Of a DNA stretch of 64,000 bases, positions 12,420 through 23,414 are shown in pieces. Under the pieces are notes generated by a model that saw nothing but the letters and a program-made list of their open reading frames with translations, ran no database searches and was not told the origin of the DNA. The translations under genes were made by a program, and so were the position numbers. Numbering within the stretch: the stretch's first letter is position 1; each line of letters starts with the position of its first letter. Source of the DNA: Sparassis latifolia (Eukaryota > Basidiomycota > Agaricomycetes > Polyporales > Sparassidaceae); the NCBI GenBank assembly GCA_018466975.1, contig CM031562.1:2356001-2420000 (forward strand), written 5' to 3'.

Positions 12420-13440
12420 TCCATCTGTGGATCTTCAAGTTCGGACGTTGCGCGCACAGCGATCTGCAGGGGGGCGCACAGCACCGGCTCGGGCATGGAT
12501 CCCCGGCTCGGACTTGGTGCACGTCTGTTTCTGTCATCTCTGTTTGAAATTTCTAGTTCGAGCCCGAGGGACCGCGACATCTCGACATCCGTGCACGCAT
12601 CCTACACGCAACCGGCGCCTTCAAAAGCTTCAGGTCTCGACGATCTGCACAACGTGTTCGCTGCGTGTCGTGGCCACCCGCATCCATCCGAGCCCGAGTC
12701 AACCTTGTGTGCCTCATCGCTCGGGCCGCCCGATCGTCCCAAAGTAAGCTGTCCGGTCTGCGCCAACCGACAATGTGCGCGTGAGGTATGAATATATGAA
12801 CGTATATGAACTCGGGGCAGGTGCAACGTCGCGCACCGGGAGGCAGCAAGGACTATGCCAAGGGCGTCTTGAGTATGATATATGCTGCCCCGCGTGGAGG
12901 CCGGGGACCATATATGTATGCTGCAGGCAGTCGCCGCATGCGATATCGTCTGTGGCCCTCCCCAGTTCTGAGATCTGAGCACGGAGGAGGACGAATCTAG
13001 TCGTCCGATGGGGGAGTGCGGGCTGCGCGATAGGGCGAAGCGTGCGCCTGCAAGGAAGGCGCCGTATCGCGGCGTCCCACATTGCGGTCATCATCGTCGT
13101 CGTCGTCATTCTGTGATCTTCACGTTCGGGCACACATTGCACGGCGGGGCACAGCACAGGCTCGGGCGCGGAACGCGGACTCCTGGCACACTTGTGTTTC
13201 TGATTGGGACCTCGCATCGCCACGCGCGTTCCCGAGGCTGCAGTGATGATGCGGAACACCGAGGGGTCCTCGACATCTCGACATCGGTGTACCCAAGTTC
13301 ATAGCGTCCGCGCCAACGTTGTGTGCGCCCGAGCGTGTTCTGACTGGGACCTCGCATCGCCACACGGGTTCCCGAGGCTGCAGTGATGATGCCGAGCCCG
13401 GGGGACCTCGACATTTCAACATCAGCGTGCCCAAGTCCAT
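12420..13440 (+). repeat. Three related GC-rich units, two in tandem
   Basis: A unit at 13,195-13,310 is repeated at 13,335-13,440. Both contain TGGGACCTCGCATCGCCAC, then CCCGAGGCTGCAGTGATGATG, then CCTCGACAT and a CCCAAGT ending. A more diverged relative lies at 12,420-12,600, sharing the GATCTTCAAGTTCGG start, the GGGCGCACAGCACCGGCTCG core and the CGACATCTCGACATC end with 13,110-13,300. No conserved reading frame runs through the units. They fill the space between the left arm and the Bud6-like gene. Confidence 0.65.
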
Positions 13441-14591
13441 CTCGATGGGGATACGGACACGAACAGGAGCGCACCGGCCGCGGGGCGGGGGCGGGGGAAA
13501 GCGAGGGACACTGGGGCGAGACGCCGTGGGCGATCGGGATGAGCAGGACTGTGCGCGCCTGATCACTCGCGGGCTCCAACGGTGCTGAAGCGGACTCGCT
13601 CTTCGACACGCTATCCGGCTTCAGGCCGTACGCCACGACGCTGCGGGAATTGCCCTGGCGCTATCGCGTGTACGATCTCCTGCGGTGCGCGCACCCAGTC
13701 CTGAGTTCCGAGGGAGCTAGTAAGAGGTAGCTAGGGTGCGAGTGGCATGAAGGCCTCCGCCTCGGGAGGATCAGCGTGCACCAGAAAGGAAGGCGTCGAG
13801 TTCGGGCTGACGGTGGAACGCGTGTGCGCGTACATTTTGCGCTTCGTACGGGTTGGCGACGGGCTTCATGGATGGCTCCGGGAACGCTGATGATGCGAAT
13901 AGACGGATAGCCGTTAGTCACCTGGAGTCATAGCTCCGCGCACCCAGCGCGATGACCTAGTAAGTAGCTGAGCGCGTGCCATGCGACACTCCATTGGCCA
14001 GGGCGATTACGTACGGCGAGGGCGCCCATGGTAGCTCCGGCGCCGCCCATTGGTCCACGCCCCCAGCGAGGACGCAGGGAAGGCGGGCACGACTGCGGCG
14101 AGGGCTCAGCGTCGCGCCTCGGGATTCCATTGCTGCGCGGGTTCTCGGGGCGTCTCGGGGAGGGACAAGCTATGATAGGCTGGGAGGCACTTGGCTCGGG
14201 GAGGCGTTCGCTGGCGCACAGCTGCGATCGATCGAGTCATCGGTGACCGGCGCATGTCAGAGGCTCGGCGATATGCACCCCGATGGGCTACGCGGGCGAC
14301 ATGGAAGGAGTGCTGGAAGAGGATGGGACAGAAGGGGGCGGACGTTGTGGCGGCGGTGGAATGGAGGATACGGGGTGGGATAGCTGGAAAGACGGAAAAT
14401 GGCCGGGGACCAGAAATAGCAGGATGAGTCCTGGCGAGTCGGCCAGGTAGCGCACGCCCGATCCGACTGCTCTCGGACCTTACACACCCTCCGCAGATCC
14501 AGAGTTCGATATGTGCTCGTCCCGGTATATAGTCCTCGCCTCCATCCTCAGCCCGACCACCGTCGACCCCGCACTCACCGCCTCTCCCGCC

Positions 14592-15348
14592 ATGGTCCGC
14601 ACTCTGCTCCCCTACCGCTCACAGCCCCAGGACCTTCCCGCGTACTCCCCATCCACACCAAGGTCCGCGACCCTCGTTGCCCGCAGCCAGCCGCCCTGAC
14701 CACCGTCCCCGCGAGCTCACGCTACCCGTACCACGACACGACCCCGTCCCCCACAGTGCGCGGCGCCCTTCTCTTCCTACTGCGTCCACCCACTAACGCG
14801 CCCCCACAGACCCCCACTCCGCCCCGCTCGCCAGTGCCCTTCGCGCGGCCACAGACGCCCTCGGACGTGCTCGACGCCGTCTCGCGCCTCCTCGCGCTCA
14901 CCAAGCAGCTCCAGGAGGTCCTCCACCTCTGGGGGCTCCGCCAGGCCCGCGAGGCCCACGTCAGCGACGCCTTCGTCCTCCTCGGCGCCCAGTTCAACAC
15001 CACCGTCATCCTCTTCTGGCAGCACAACGTCGACATCAGGTGAGCCCCCACCTCCCCGCGCCTTATCCAGCCCCGCGCTGACCGGCCTCTTCTCCCCTGC
15101 GTGCTTCTCCCTGGCTTCTCTGCCCTGGTGCTTCTCGCTGCTTCTCCGGCCGTCCCCGCGCGCCCAGCGACCTCTTCCACCTCATCGTCCAGCTGCGCAC
15201 CCTCCTCGAGCGCTGCCTCGGCGAAGAGCCCTCCCCCGCCGCCCTCGCCCGCTACACCCCCGCCGTCCGCCGCGTCGTCTACGACCTCCTCCAGGGCCTC
15301 CGCAGCAAGCAGCAGCCCTTCTGGGCAGCCTGCCGCCGCACCCGCTGA
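14592..15348 (+). CDS. Stand-alone Bud6/Aip3-type N-terminal domain protein, 173 aa
   Basis: Four exons (14592-14662, 14716-14755, 14810-15039, 15168-15348) close to 522 bp. Introns are 53, 54 and 128 bp; the second carries a CTAAC branch-like site. The product begins MVRTLLPYRSQPQDLP, then a Pro/Ser linker. From about residue 45 comes a helical block (SRLLALTKQLQEVLHLW, AHVSDAFVLLGAQFNTT, VDISDLFHLIVQLRTLLER, YTPAVRRVVYDLLQGLRSK) resembling the N-terminal region of actin-interacting protein 3/Bud6. Full-length Bud6 proteins are several times longer, with a formin-binding C-terminus; here a stop follows the N-terminal block. Bud6 helps formins build actin cables at polarity sites. This copy could be a truncated duplicate, a captured exon set or an independent short gene. 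It sits between the arms of the inverted repeat. Codon use is extremely GC-rich. Family assignment is from recognition only. Confidence 0.6.
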
Positions 15349-15779
15349 CGCCCACCTTCAAGTACTTCGCCTTCGAGGAAACCTCCCTTCTTCCGGGAGC
15401 CCCCCTTCTGCATTGTATGAGACTTCGAAGCTTCGCGGACGCCCCCTTGGCCATCTTCCCGCCCGCGTGGCGTATGCTCCCCGCGTGGCGCCGGAATGGA
15501 ACGCGCGCTCCTCCCCCGGCGCGCGCGCGCGCCTGCGCACCCACCCTATGCACATTGCCCATTGCACCTATCGACGCGCCGACGCCCCACTGCGATATGC
15601 TCCGGTCGCGCGCTGCTCGTACCATGTATCGCATATCGTATATCGCTGCTACATCGTAGCTCGCAGCGCCATAATCTAGCACCAGCCAACACGTCACGTT
15701 CTGCTTAATCGCACTGTAGTACTGCTCTCCCGCACTCGACTGCTTTACGCTATATAAATTTGTACTATTACCCATAGCC

Positions 15780-17665
15780 ACCGCCTGGAATTCGCTCTCG
15801 AAATAGAAAATAGAAAAAATATGAATTAGACGTGGAATTCTGGAAGTAGAAAATATAGAAGATAGACTAACAGACGTGGAACGGGCACAGCACGCGTGCC
15901 GCGCCATTATGAACCTCGTAGTAGCAGAACACAATAAGCGACTTCGCGCACAGGACGCGCACGACCTTCTCCCCAAAGTCTCGGTGCGTATGACTAGTAC
16001 TATGCGCGGACGCGGTCCCGTGGACGCTGCGCGTATGGTACGGTACATACGTACGCGGCGGCACAGAGCCCGAGTATCGTATATAACTCACTGACTCGAA
16101 TCAACGCTGCGCGCGGAATTCCAGAAACGCACGGTCCTTGCCATTATGGATGTCAGATAACGACTCGCGGTCAGATCAGCTGGCTGGCCCATAAGTAGAC
16201 GACCATACCAGTATGATACTTATTGGGGCGAGCATTATCGAAGGGCGGCGCGGACGGGCGACGTACCCATCGACACCCGGTAGCTCGCGGCACGAATTCA
16301 GATTCGGAGAATAAAACAGCAAGGGCGTACCGCGTAGCGTGCAGTCGCGACTCGTCGAGCGGACGTCCCGCAGATGCGCACGCGCCACCAACGGCATTAA
16401 TACGAGCTGCGGAGTGCCAGAACCGCAGCACGCGCACGCTGCGCCGCTCCCGCGTTCTATCACACTCTATCGCACGCTAAGCTCAGCCCACACGATCCGG
16501 CGAGCGAGCGCGGGCGACTCACCTCCTCGGCACGAATTCGGCTTCAAAAACGGCGGCAAGAACACGAACTCGAAGAACACGAGTGCCGCCCCGAAGATAA
16601 GCACGGCGCGCGTACGTGTCAGTGTGGGCGACGCAGATGACTCATGCGGGAGAGGTCGTGCGCAGGCTGCGCGCGGCCGGAGACTTGAGGCCTGAGGCCC
16701 GCGGTGTCGGCGCAGCACCCGGATTCGCCCCCGGCCAGCCAGAATTCGCACCGACGACTCATCTTCCATGCGCAGGGAGGGAACGCGATGCACTCACATG
16801 TGCATCACGACACGGCACGTCAACCCGACTGGGCTGGGCTACCGGGTGGGGGGGACGGACGTGGGACGGTCAGACACAATACACACCCTGGTACCCATCG
16901 CAACCTGTAACCCGTCGCTGGAGAATTTCTGGATGAGCGTGAGACGAGGAAAGCATGCAGAGGCACGAGAAGGCGACCTCGGGGTATTGGCAGAGGAAAC
17001 GCACGTTACGGCGTGGCGAAGACGGGCACGGTGCGCACTCGGAGTGTGCAGTATGCAGTACGAACGCGACACGGACGATGCGCTGGCAAGCCCACATTGC
17101 ACCCACTCTCTGCGGCTGATACAGACAAGAGAAAAGCACACCTGAAGCACTCCGACATCGAAGACACAACAAGCGAGTAGCACGAGTGTCCGCACGAAAA
17201 GCCACAAGACGAAATGGCGAGTCCATACCGCATAGCAAGGCAACGGGAGCTCACGCGCGTCACCGTTCCCTCCCGTCTACTCCGCACACGTGCAGAGTCA
17301 TTGCGACGTGGAATGAGACACAGAGCGTAAATACTAGTAAACCGCCTGGCACAGAAGGTTAGGCATCGCGCCTCCTCAATTCGGCGCCTAAGCATATTGA
17401 TACGGATGTCAAACGCGCTGGACAGCGAAAAACCAGGAGAGTGGAGAGCCCAGGACGCCGACCCGAGAGGAGCGACAGATAGTTGGTTATGGGTACGAGA
17501 CCGCCTAGCCGCATCTTCTAGGGAGCTCCACTTGTTGATACATTCCGCACACAGATGGAGTGAGCCTACGACCTAGTCCGAGTCGGTAAAGTGACACCTG
17601 GTAGCACCTGGTCGCATAGAGGTCGGATATGCGCCCTTGCGCTAGCGCACAAGCCTGGCTTGGCA
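15780..17665 (-). repeat. Right copy, main segment, of the inverted repeat
   Basis: Reverse-complement partner of 9,090-11,760; anchors are listed under that entry. It is about 800 bp shorter than the left copy, so material has been gained or lost in one arm (the left copy has extra sequence around 9,200-9,700 and 9,800-10,000). The inner boundary near 15,780 lies about 430 bp past the stop of the Bud6-like gene. No shared open frame was found. Confidence 0.8.
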
Positions 17666-17739
17666 AAGGCGGCGTCCCATTAGCCTCGGCCCGCAAGATC
17701 CACCTGTCCGCGCGCACCCAACCCGCACCTCAAACGAGA

Positions 17740-18089
17740 GCACCAGCGCACGACGTGCGACGCTATTTGCATGTGTTACCGATGCGTCTCTATGCTATCC
17801 TCGGGCGCCTGAAGCGCTCAAGAATAACGTGGAGCGACGTCGCTCACCTAAATCCCGCCCCGCCCGCACCCATCCTACACGGGCTTCTGATCTTGATTTC
17901 TTGATTTCGCCGGGTGGGATGCCCCACGGCGAATTCGATGCACACCGGCCGAATTTGACTGGCGCGGAGCTGACGAGTGGGCTCTCACTCACCGCGCGGG
18001 GCGGAGAGGCGTAGGTAAGCATGCGGCCGGGGTGGATCAGACTCGGAGGCGAGATGGAGATGGAGATTGATGGCGGGTCTTTATGCATA
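17740..18089 (-). repeat. Right copy, segment h, interrupted by a foldback element
   Basis: Reverse-complement partner of 11,900-12,270; the remainder continues on the far side of the insertion at 19,282-19,330 (ATGTCCGATATGACAGTCGG). Read on the minus strand the right copy runs h then main segment, while the left copy on the plus strand runs main segment then h. Confidence 0.8.
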
Positions 18090-19281
18090 TTGCCGATTTC
18101 AGTAGGACTGTCGCGGGGGCAAACACACACAAATTCGCGCCATTCCTACCCCCAACTTTGACCTCTGATATCTCTCGAACGGCTGGGCCGTCTTCCTTGA
18201 TTCTTGCACGGTTGGACTCCCCTCATCGATGTGCAGGGCCGGGTAACGAAAAATCTGGCAATTTCCTGCTAGTTCAAGTTCGCACATTTTGGCCCCCTCC
18301 GCCGCTCAGAACTCGATTTGCATGCGATGGAGATGTGGAACGGGGATAGAAATGGCTGGGCTATGTTTGGGTGGGCAGTATTGTGGGCCCCGTATGTGTT
18401 TTCTATGCATTCTTGATGTTTTCTGTTCGCTCTTACCATCCTGCCGCACCACCCCTCACCCGGCTGCACCACCTCCTTACTCTACTCAATTCTGTTGATT
18501 GTGATGGTCTGTCATGTTGAGTTAACCTTTCATACATACTATGGGATGTGGTTGACATTTCTGCATGTGTGAGATGCTCAGGCTGAATGGCATCAATGTA
18601 CTTGTCTCTTCGGCTACAAACATCAACCACCTTCCTACTACAACCACTACATTTCCCATGCCACTTGCAAAACCATTGTCTGAAGATTTGCAGTGGGTGC
18701 TGGCATATTCTGCTTGAAGCAAATGTGGCTGGTGAACTGGTTGTGCACAAAAGACAAGCAAGGGTTTGCCGCATCACAGGCAGCCACAACATAGATCCTG
18801 ATCACATTCTCACCATGTATACTATCGCATCATGCAGAATGCACCGCTCTGAACATAATTACACCAATAAAACAAGAATCCCATGATATGTAGCAATTCC
18901 AAAGAAGTAGAGAAGGAGGTGGTGCGGCAGGATGGTAAGAGCGAACAGAAAACATCAAGAATGCATAGAAAACACATACGGGGCCCACAATACTGCCCAC
19001 CCAAACATAGCCCAGCCATTTCTATCCCTGTTCCACATCTCCATCGCATGCAAATCGAGTTCTGAGCGGCGGAGGGGGCCAAAATGTGCGAACTTGAACT
19101 AGCGGGAAATTGCCAGATTTTTCGTTACCCGGCCCTGCACATCGATGAGGGGAGTCCAACCGTGCAAGAATCAAGGAAGACGGCCCAGCCGTTCGAGAGA
19201 TATCAGAGGTCAAAGTTGGGGGTAGGAATGGCGCGAATTTGTGTGTGTTTGCCCCCGCGACAGTCCTACTGAAATCGGCAA
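18090..19281. mobile_element. Foldback/MITE-like element, 1,192 bp, TA target duplication
   Basis: The arms 18,090-18,463 and 18,922-19,281 are reverse complements, with only about two mismatches seen. The ends read TTGCCGATTTCAGTAGG. A TA dinucleotide sits on both sides (18,088-18,089 and 19,282-19,283). The other copy of the surrounding repeat (about 11,920-11,935) has GCATAATG with one TA and no insert, which confirms both the boundaries and the TA duplication. TA duplication is typical of Tc1/mariner-type transposition. The left arm has an extra roughly 21-bp duplication just inside 18,463. The 460-bp core has a minus-strand frame (18,433-18,792) with a CxxC-rich stretch (KCSGCSRK) but no recognisable transposase. 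Confidence 0.9.
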
Positions 19282-19330
19282 TAATGTCCGATATGACAGT
19301 CGGATGGTGGCGTCGTCGCGGCGCTCCCAC

Positions 19331-20234
19331 GCCAGTGGCGCGATGGAGAGTTGGGATGGGGCACTGACCTTCCCACTTCAAGTTGCTCGTCCTACGATTT
19401 GGGCGGTATCGGTCCAAGACTGGAGTGAATGGGCTGACGGGCGATGCATCACTAACACTACGAAAATGCGAATATTTTGTTCAACGGGGAGACAAGAGGG
19501 ATCGATATGATGTCGATTTCGTTCGACGGAGGCTCCGATCCCTCTTGACTGCATCCCGCAGACGGTTAGCGGGACTGCCCTTGTCTGTCGCAGAGGAGGG
19601 TAATCAGTTAAGCAGCTGACAGAGTGGTCAAGAGCCGACATAGTTTATATACCAGCAACGGTTCTGCGTGCTGAGCGTGAGTCGGAGGCTAGGATGATAG
19701 CAGAGCGCGAACCTCTGCCACGTAGACGATCGCTGATGTTCGATTTGGCCGATGCGTCCAAGCTGATCTCTTCGTCGTATGGTGAGGTAGATACAAGAGA
19801 GCGAAGGGTGTACAGGTCTGCCTGCTAGGTGAGTCCCTGTCCCGCGATCTCAGCTTGTTCGTTGGTGGAAGTGAAAGAGTGACGAAGAGAAGGTGAGAGC
19901 ATCTTTCACGTGGTTTGCACGTGGCTGCCCACCGACTCACAGCCTGAAATCACATACTTCGATGAGCGTAACCACAAGTCCTCCAGCGAACGTGTTATGC
20001 TTTTCCTGCAAGCATCCACCAATGTACTAGTTGTGATACAGCTATTTGCTGAATGAACTGCTTCAGGGGACTTGTCCACACATCATCCCAACGGAGGCAT
20101 CTCAATTTGATCTGCGTCCGCCCCCTTTCCGCCCGGAAGCTTTCTTGCGGTGGGTCCTGAATGGATTGGCTACTCACTATACAGGCTACGTGGTAAAAGT
20201 CGTTGGCTCCTAACCCCCATTGTCGCCGAACAAT
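19331..20234. other. No supported gene
   Basis: Frames of 60-90 codons on both strands share no motif and no splice logic. Matching to the inverted repeat fades out at about 19,330. Nothing else is supported. Confidence 0.45.
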
Positions 20235-20519
20235 ATGAAGAAAAGCTGTCTCAAGCAGAAGCGATCGTCGTCCCCGAACCTAGACATCGCACTCTGCAGT
20301 AGTCCTACATATCCCTGCAAAGCCGAGGCTTCCAGTCCTGCGAGGGAAAACAAACGTGTCACATTCCGCGAGGAGGGCGCTGAGGAGGTGTACGATGCGG
20401 ACGACGTGGGCCGCACGCCTATACGGGTGCCGAGACTCATGACGCCGTACGTCCCGGTCTTTCTTCCTATCCGATCCAGGCTGAGTGCATTCCCCGTGTC
20501 AGTGATATCATCGAGATGA
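20235..20519 (+). CDS. Small orphan protein with an RVxF-like motif, about 94 aa
   Basis: The ATG at 20,235 opens a frame to TGA 20,517-20,519. The start is basic (MKKSCLKQKRSSSPNL). The middle contains ENKRVTFREEGAEEVYDADD, where a basic/hydrophobic KRVTF precedes an acidic run. KRVTF fits the RVxF consensus used by protein phosphatase 1 partners, which is only a motif match. After about 20,478 a different frame stays open to TGA 20,606-20,608 with protein-like composition (SDIIEMMDLGVALQPYIV), so a frameshift, or an intron whose borders were not found, may give another C-terminus. The 33-bp GTACGT...CCAG segment at 20,447-20,479 is too short for a normal intron and would not change frame. 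Confidence 0.45.
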   Translation: MKKSCLKQKRSSSPNLDIALCSSPTYPCKAEASSPARENKRVTFREEGAEEVYDADDVGRTPIRVPRLMTPYVPVFLPIRSRLSAFPVSVISSR

Positions 20520-20608
20520 TGGACCTCGGTGTAGCATTGCAGCCGTATATTGTGGTGAAGTTGGTCTCGAATGAGCGCCGTTGTTCGAAGAGGAAGCCAC
20601 GTCGTTGA

Positions 20609-22667
20609 GGGAAGTCGCGAGAGTCTTACGGTCGTAATCCCGAGCGATCTGTAGACCGATGAGTTTTTTTCATCTTGTTGGCATTATTCATGTTGCGTCT
20701 TTTTCGTCTGTGTATCTCCCAGGTTGTAAGCTATCTTTTTTGTCCACGCTTGCCGTCGTCTAGCCGGCGGATGAATGAGATCGCTATCCAATGAGGCATG
20801 GTAGATCTCGATTGATGTTGACCTTCCAGCTACGCTGACTCTTCTCCGTTGAGCCTCTCTGCAGCACGAGTCGTCTGGATGACTCAAACTGGGAAGCTAC
20901 GTTGCCTTGAAATTATCTGAACGTTCTCAGTTTTTTTTTGCTTAACTCTCTATTAGGGCTCAAACCCGGTGACAGAGAGATATTCGGGGCTAGATTGCAG
21001 TAGAGTCGGGCGAAAATAACAACGGAAAAAGAAGATCGCAAAAAGTCGTCTCAAGGCCCTCCCTCGCTCTTCAAATCAATAAATGTGCCAAACTTTCTCA
21101 ACTCCAGGCCACTCATCTAGGAGTGCATAGTACACTTGCATATTTTCTGTGTCTGAGAATGGAACGCAAATGGGATGTCGTAAAGTCCCGTCTAGCATGG
21201 GCCGAAATGCTTGCTTAAATGCGATGAAACTTACGCGATTATCCAGGCTCCTTCACCTCCTGCTCGCCAAGAACAACAGAGTGTCCACGATACAGTGCTC
21301 CTGTTCATCTCCTGCGTCGGAGGCACGGCTGTCGCCACGTAATAGGATGAAACGCGCAAACGCTCATATTATTATTAATTCTAGTTCGTGGACGAACACG
21401 ATCACCTCATATATGAGTCCTGACACGGATTTTCTGCAGATGTTACCCGTAGATAAATACAAGCGTAACCGTTTGCTACACCGCGCCAATGGAGGAACTT
21501 GGGAAGAACGACGCCGGTCAAACGAACGGATAGGCGCAAGGACGGAATGTGACCTCCAGCGACGAGAGCCTGATGTCTTCCACGATCTCCCAAAAGCGAT
21601 GGTGCAACATAACCCCGGCGAGGGATGAGCACCACTGAAAACTAGCCCGGCTGCAGGCAAGAGAATATTAATGGTGGTCGCCCCGCCATCGGATTGAGTG
21701 GATTACAAGTTGGGACTTCGTCGCGACTCGTCGCTCAGCCAACGTGGATGCAGGTGCAGGTCTGAACAAGATGCTAACAGGTCACTGGGTGGACGATACG
21801 CACGCACGCATGCTATATGGCCTATGCAACGAAGTGAAAATATTCCTATGAATTTCATAAGATTTCCGTTCCGTGAGAGACGGAAGCCCGGCTCCGACTC
21901 GGAAGGTTCGCAACTTCGTCCGAGTCCACGATGGACTCCACATCCTCGTCGTCCAACGTCTCGCACAGCGGATCACTCTACGATGACTACGATCTCTTTT
22001 CTTTCACTTTCCTGAGTCTCCCGCTTGGTTGAGCGTACGAGCTTGCATGGATCGGCTGGCTGCGAATCGTTTCGTTCGTGCCGATATCTTCTAGCTAATA
22101 GAAAAGCATTGCTATGCGATCTTGGACATGAGAGGATTGAGACTTAGATGTGCGTCCATGCTATCTCTTCTCCCAGCAGAATGACTATTGCATCTCCCCG
22201 TACATGGATGAGGTATACACCCTAGGATGGATGAGTCTGATTGATGCTCTATGCATGTGAGGTGTGGTGTGTGAGTATATCATCTCTACTCAAAAACACT
22301 TCTGACAGTTACAATCAGTGTTATTATTGTGCTATTATTGTGCATCTACTGCTTTGCATAATCCAACTGTTTCCACACTAGTTTGTTATGGGTGTGTATA
22401 CACCATCATGTTGTGTACATGCTCATAGCAAACTAGTGATGCTCTTCTTCTTGACAATTGCTTCTACAGTCTACTAGGAAGTAATGATCCATTTTGAGTC
22501 AGACAGATAATGTACAGCAGATGCTCTTTCAACCATGTGCCAGAATTTTGAAGTGGAGACTTGTGTTACAACTTGAGAACATGTTCTGAACTGAGCAGTA
22601 CAGTATCATGTACTACTATACAGGCACAATTATACACAATAGAGAAACAAATAGAACACTTCACATC
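20609..22667. other. Repeat remnants, no supported gene
   Basis: A frame of 159 codons on the plus strand (21,149-21,628) and overlapping minus frames show no motif. Bases 21,699-21,825 resemble 25,699-25,830 (see that repeat). The stretch 22,250-22,660 is AT-rich. Nothing else is supported. Confidence 0.45.
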
Positions 22668-23414
22668 TTACCAGTCAGAAAGGAATTCTGATGTGTAGGA
22701 TTGTGATATGGGTGTGTATACATGATCACCTCCACCAGAGCCCTCTGGCATGGTATTGACATCCTCGGTGGACTCAGAGAAACCCACCAGACAGATATCA
22801 ATGGGCAAGAGCTCATTGGACCTGGAACCTACTGTGAAAATGTCTATGATCACATAGAAGAAGCCTAGAATTGATTGGTGCATACGGTACTGAATGTCTG
22901 ATGACACGTCCGGTAAAGACACCAGTTCTGGGCGTGCTATGCGATGGACCGGCTATCAGTACAATACTAGGTAGCGATGGACGAGAGTTTCCTACCTGAG
23001 GTTGGCCACACAAAATCCTCATCGACGGCGGGGGCCGCCAGCGCCGTCTCGCCGCCCACGTCGATCGGAGTCAAGTCTGTAAAACCTAGTGAGCAAGCTG
23101 AACCATCACCGTTAACGACACAACACTCTGGTGACTTACCTCGAACGTCCCAGTCTCCAGGAGTCGACCGATCACCGACGCCAGCGAACACCGGGGTCGA
23201 AGGGGCTTCGACCGCTGCAACGGCCCCGTCATCCACCACCATAGCTTCTATCGATGACGTGAGCCGAGAAACCAGAGGTGAGACCTCCATGCCAAAGAGC
23301 AGATACACGGGACGTGTATATGTCCCAAATGCTGTATCTGAATGAGGTTGGGTGCATTAGTTGTCGGAATACTACTCAACAAGTGATGAACAATTTACCT
23401 CCCCAAGAAGACAT
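22668..23414 (-). CDS. Orphan four-exon gene, 187 aa
   Basis: Minus-strand exons 23414-23399, 23337-23140, 23076-22996 and 22936-22668 join through introns of 61, 63 and 59 bp, all GT-AG, to a 564-bp frame with an ATG start and a TAA stop. Exon 1 gives only MSSWG. Exons 2 and 3 are acidic and Pro/Val-rich, with no visible domain. Exon 4 has a hydrophobic stretch (ILGFFYVIIDIFTVG) that may be a buried helix or a membrane segment, followed by a polar tail ending EFLSDW. There is no signal peptide. The family was not recognised. Consistent intron sizes and clean frame closure argue that this is a real gene and not repeat noise. It lies in a repeat-rich stretch with no close neighbours. Confidence 0.6.

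Noticed and set aside
15182..16048. 288-codon open frame on the minus strand across the end of the Bud6-like gene
   Set aside because: It is Ala/Arg/Gly-rich, lies opposite real coding exons and repeat arm, and open frames are common there because of high GC. No motif.
20447..20479. GTACGT...CCAG segment as an intron in the small RVxF gene
   Set aside because: 33 bp is too short for this genome and its length is a multiple of three, so removal does not join the downstream frame.
22977..23345. 122-codon plus-strand frame rich in Ser/Thr/Pro
   Set aside because: It is antisense to exons 2 and 3 of the orphan four-exon gene, whose splice frame closure is much stronger evidence.
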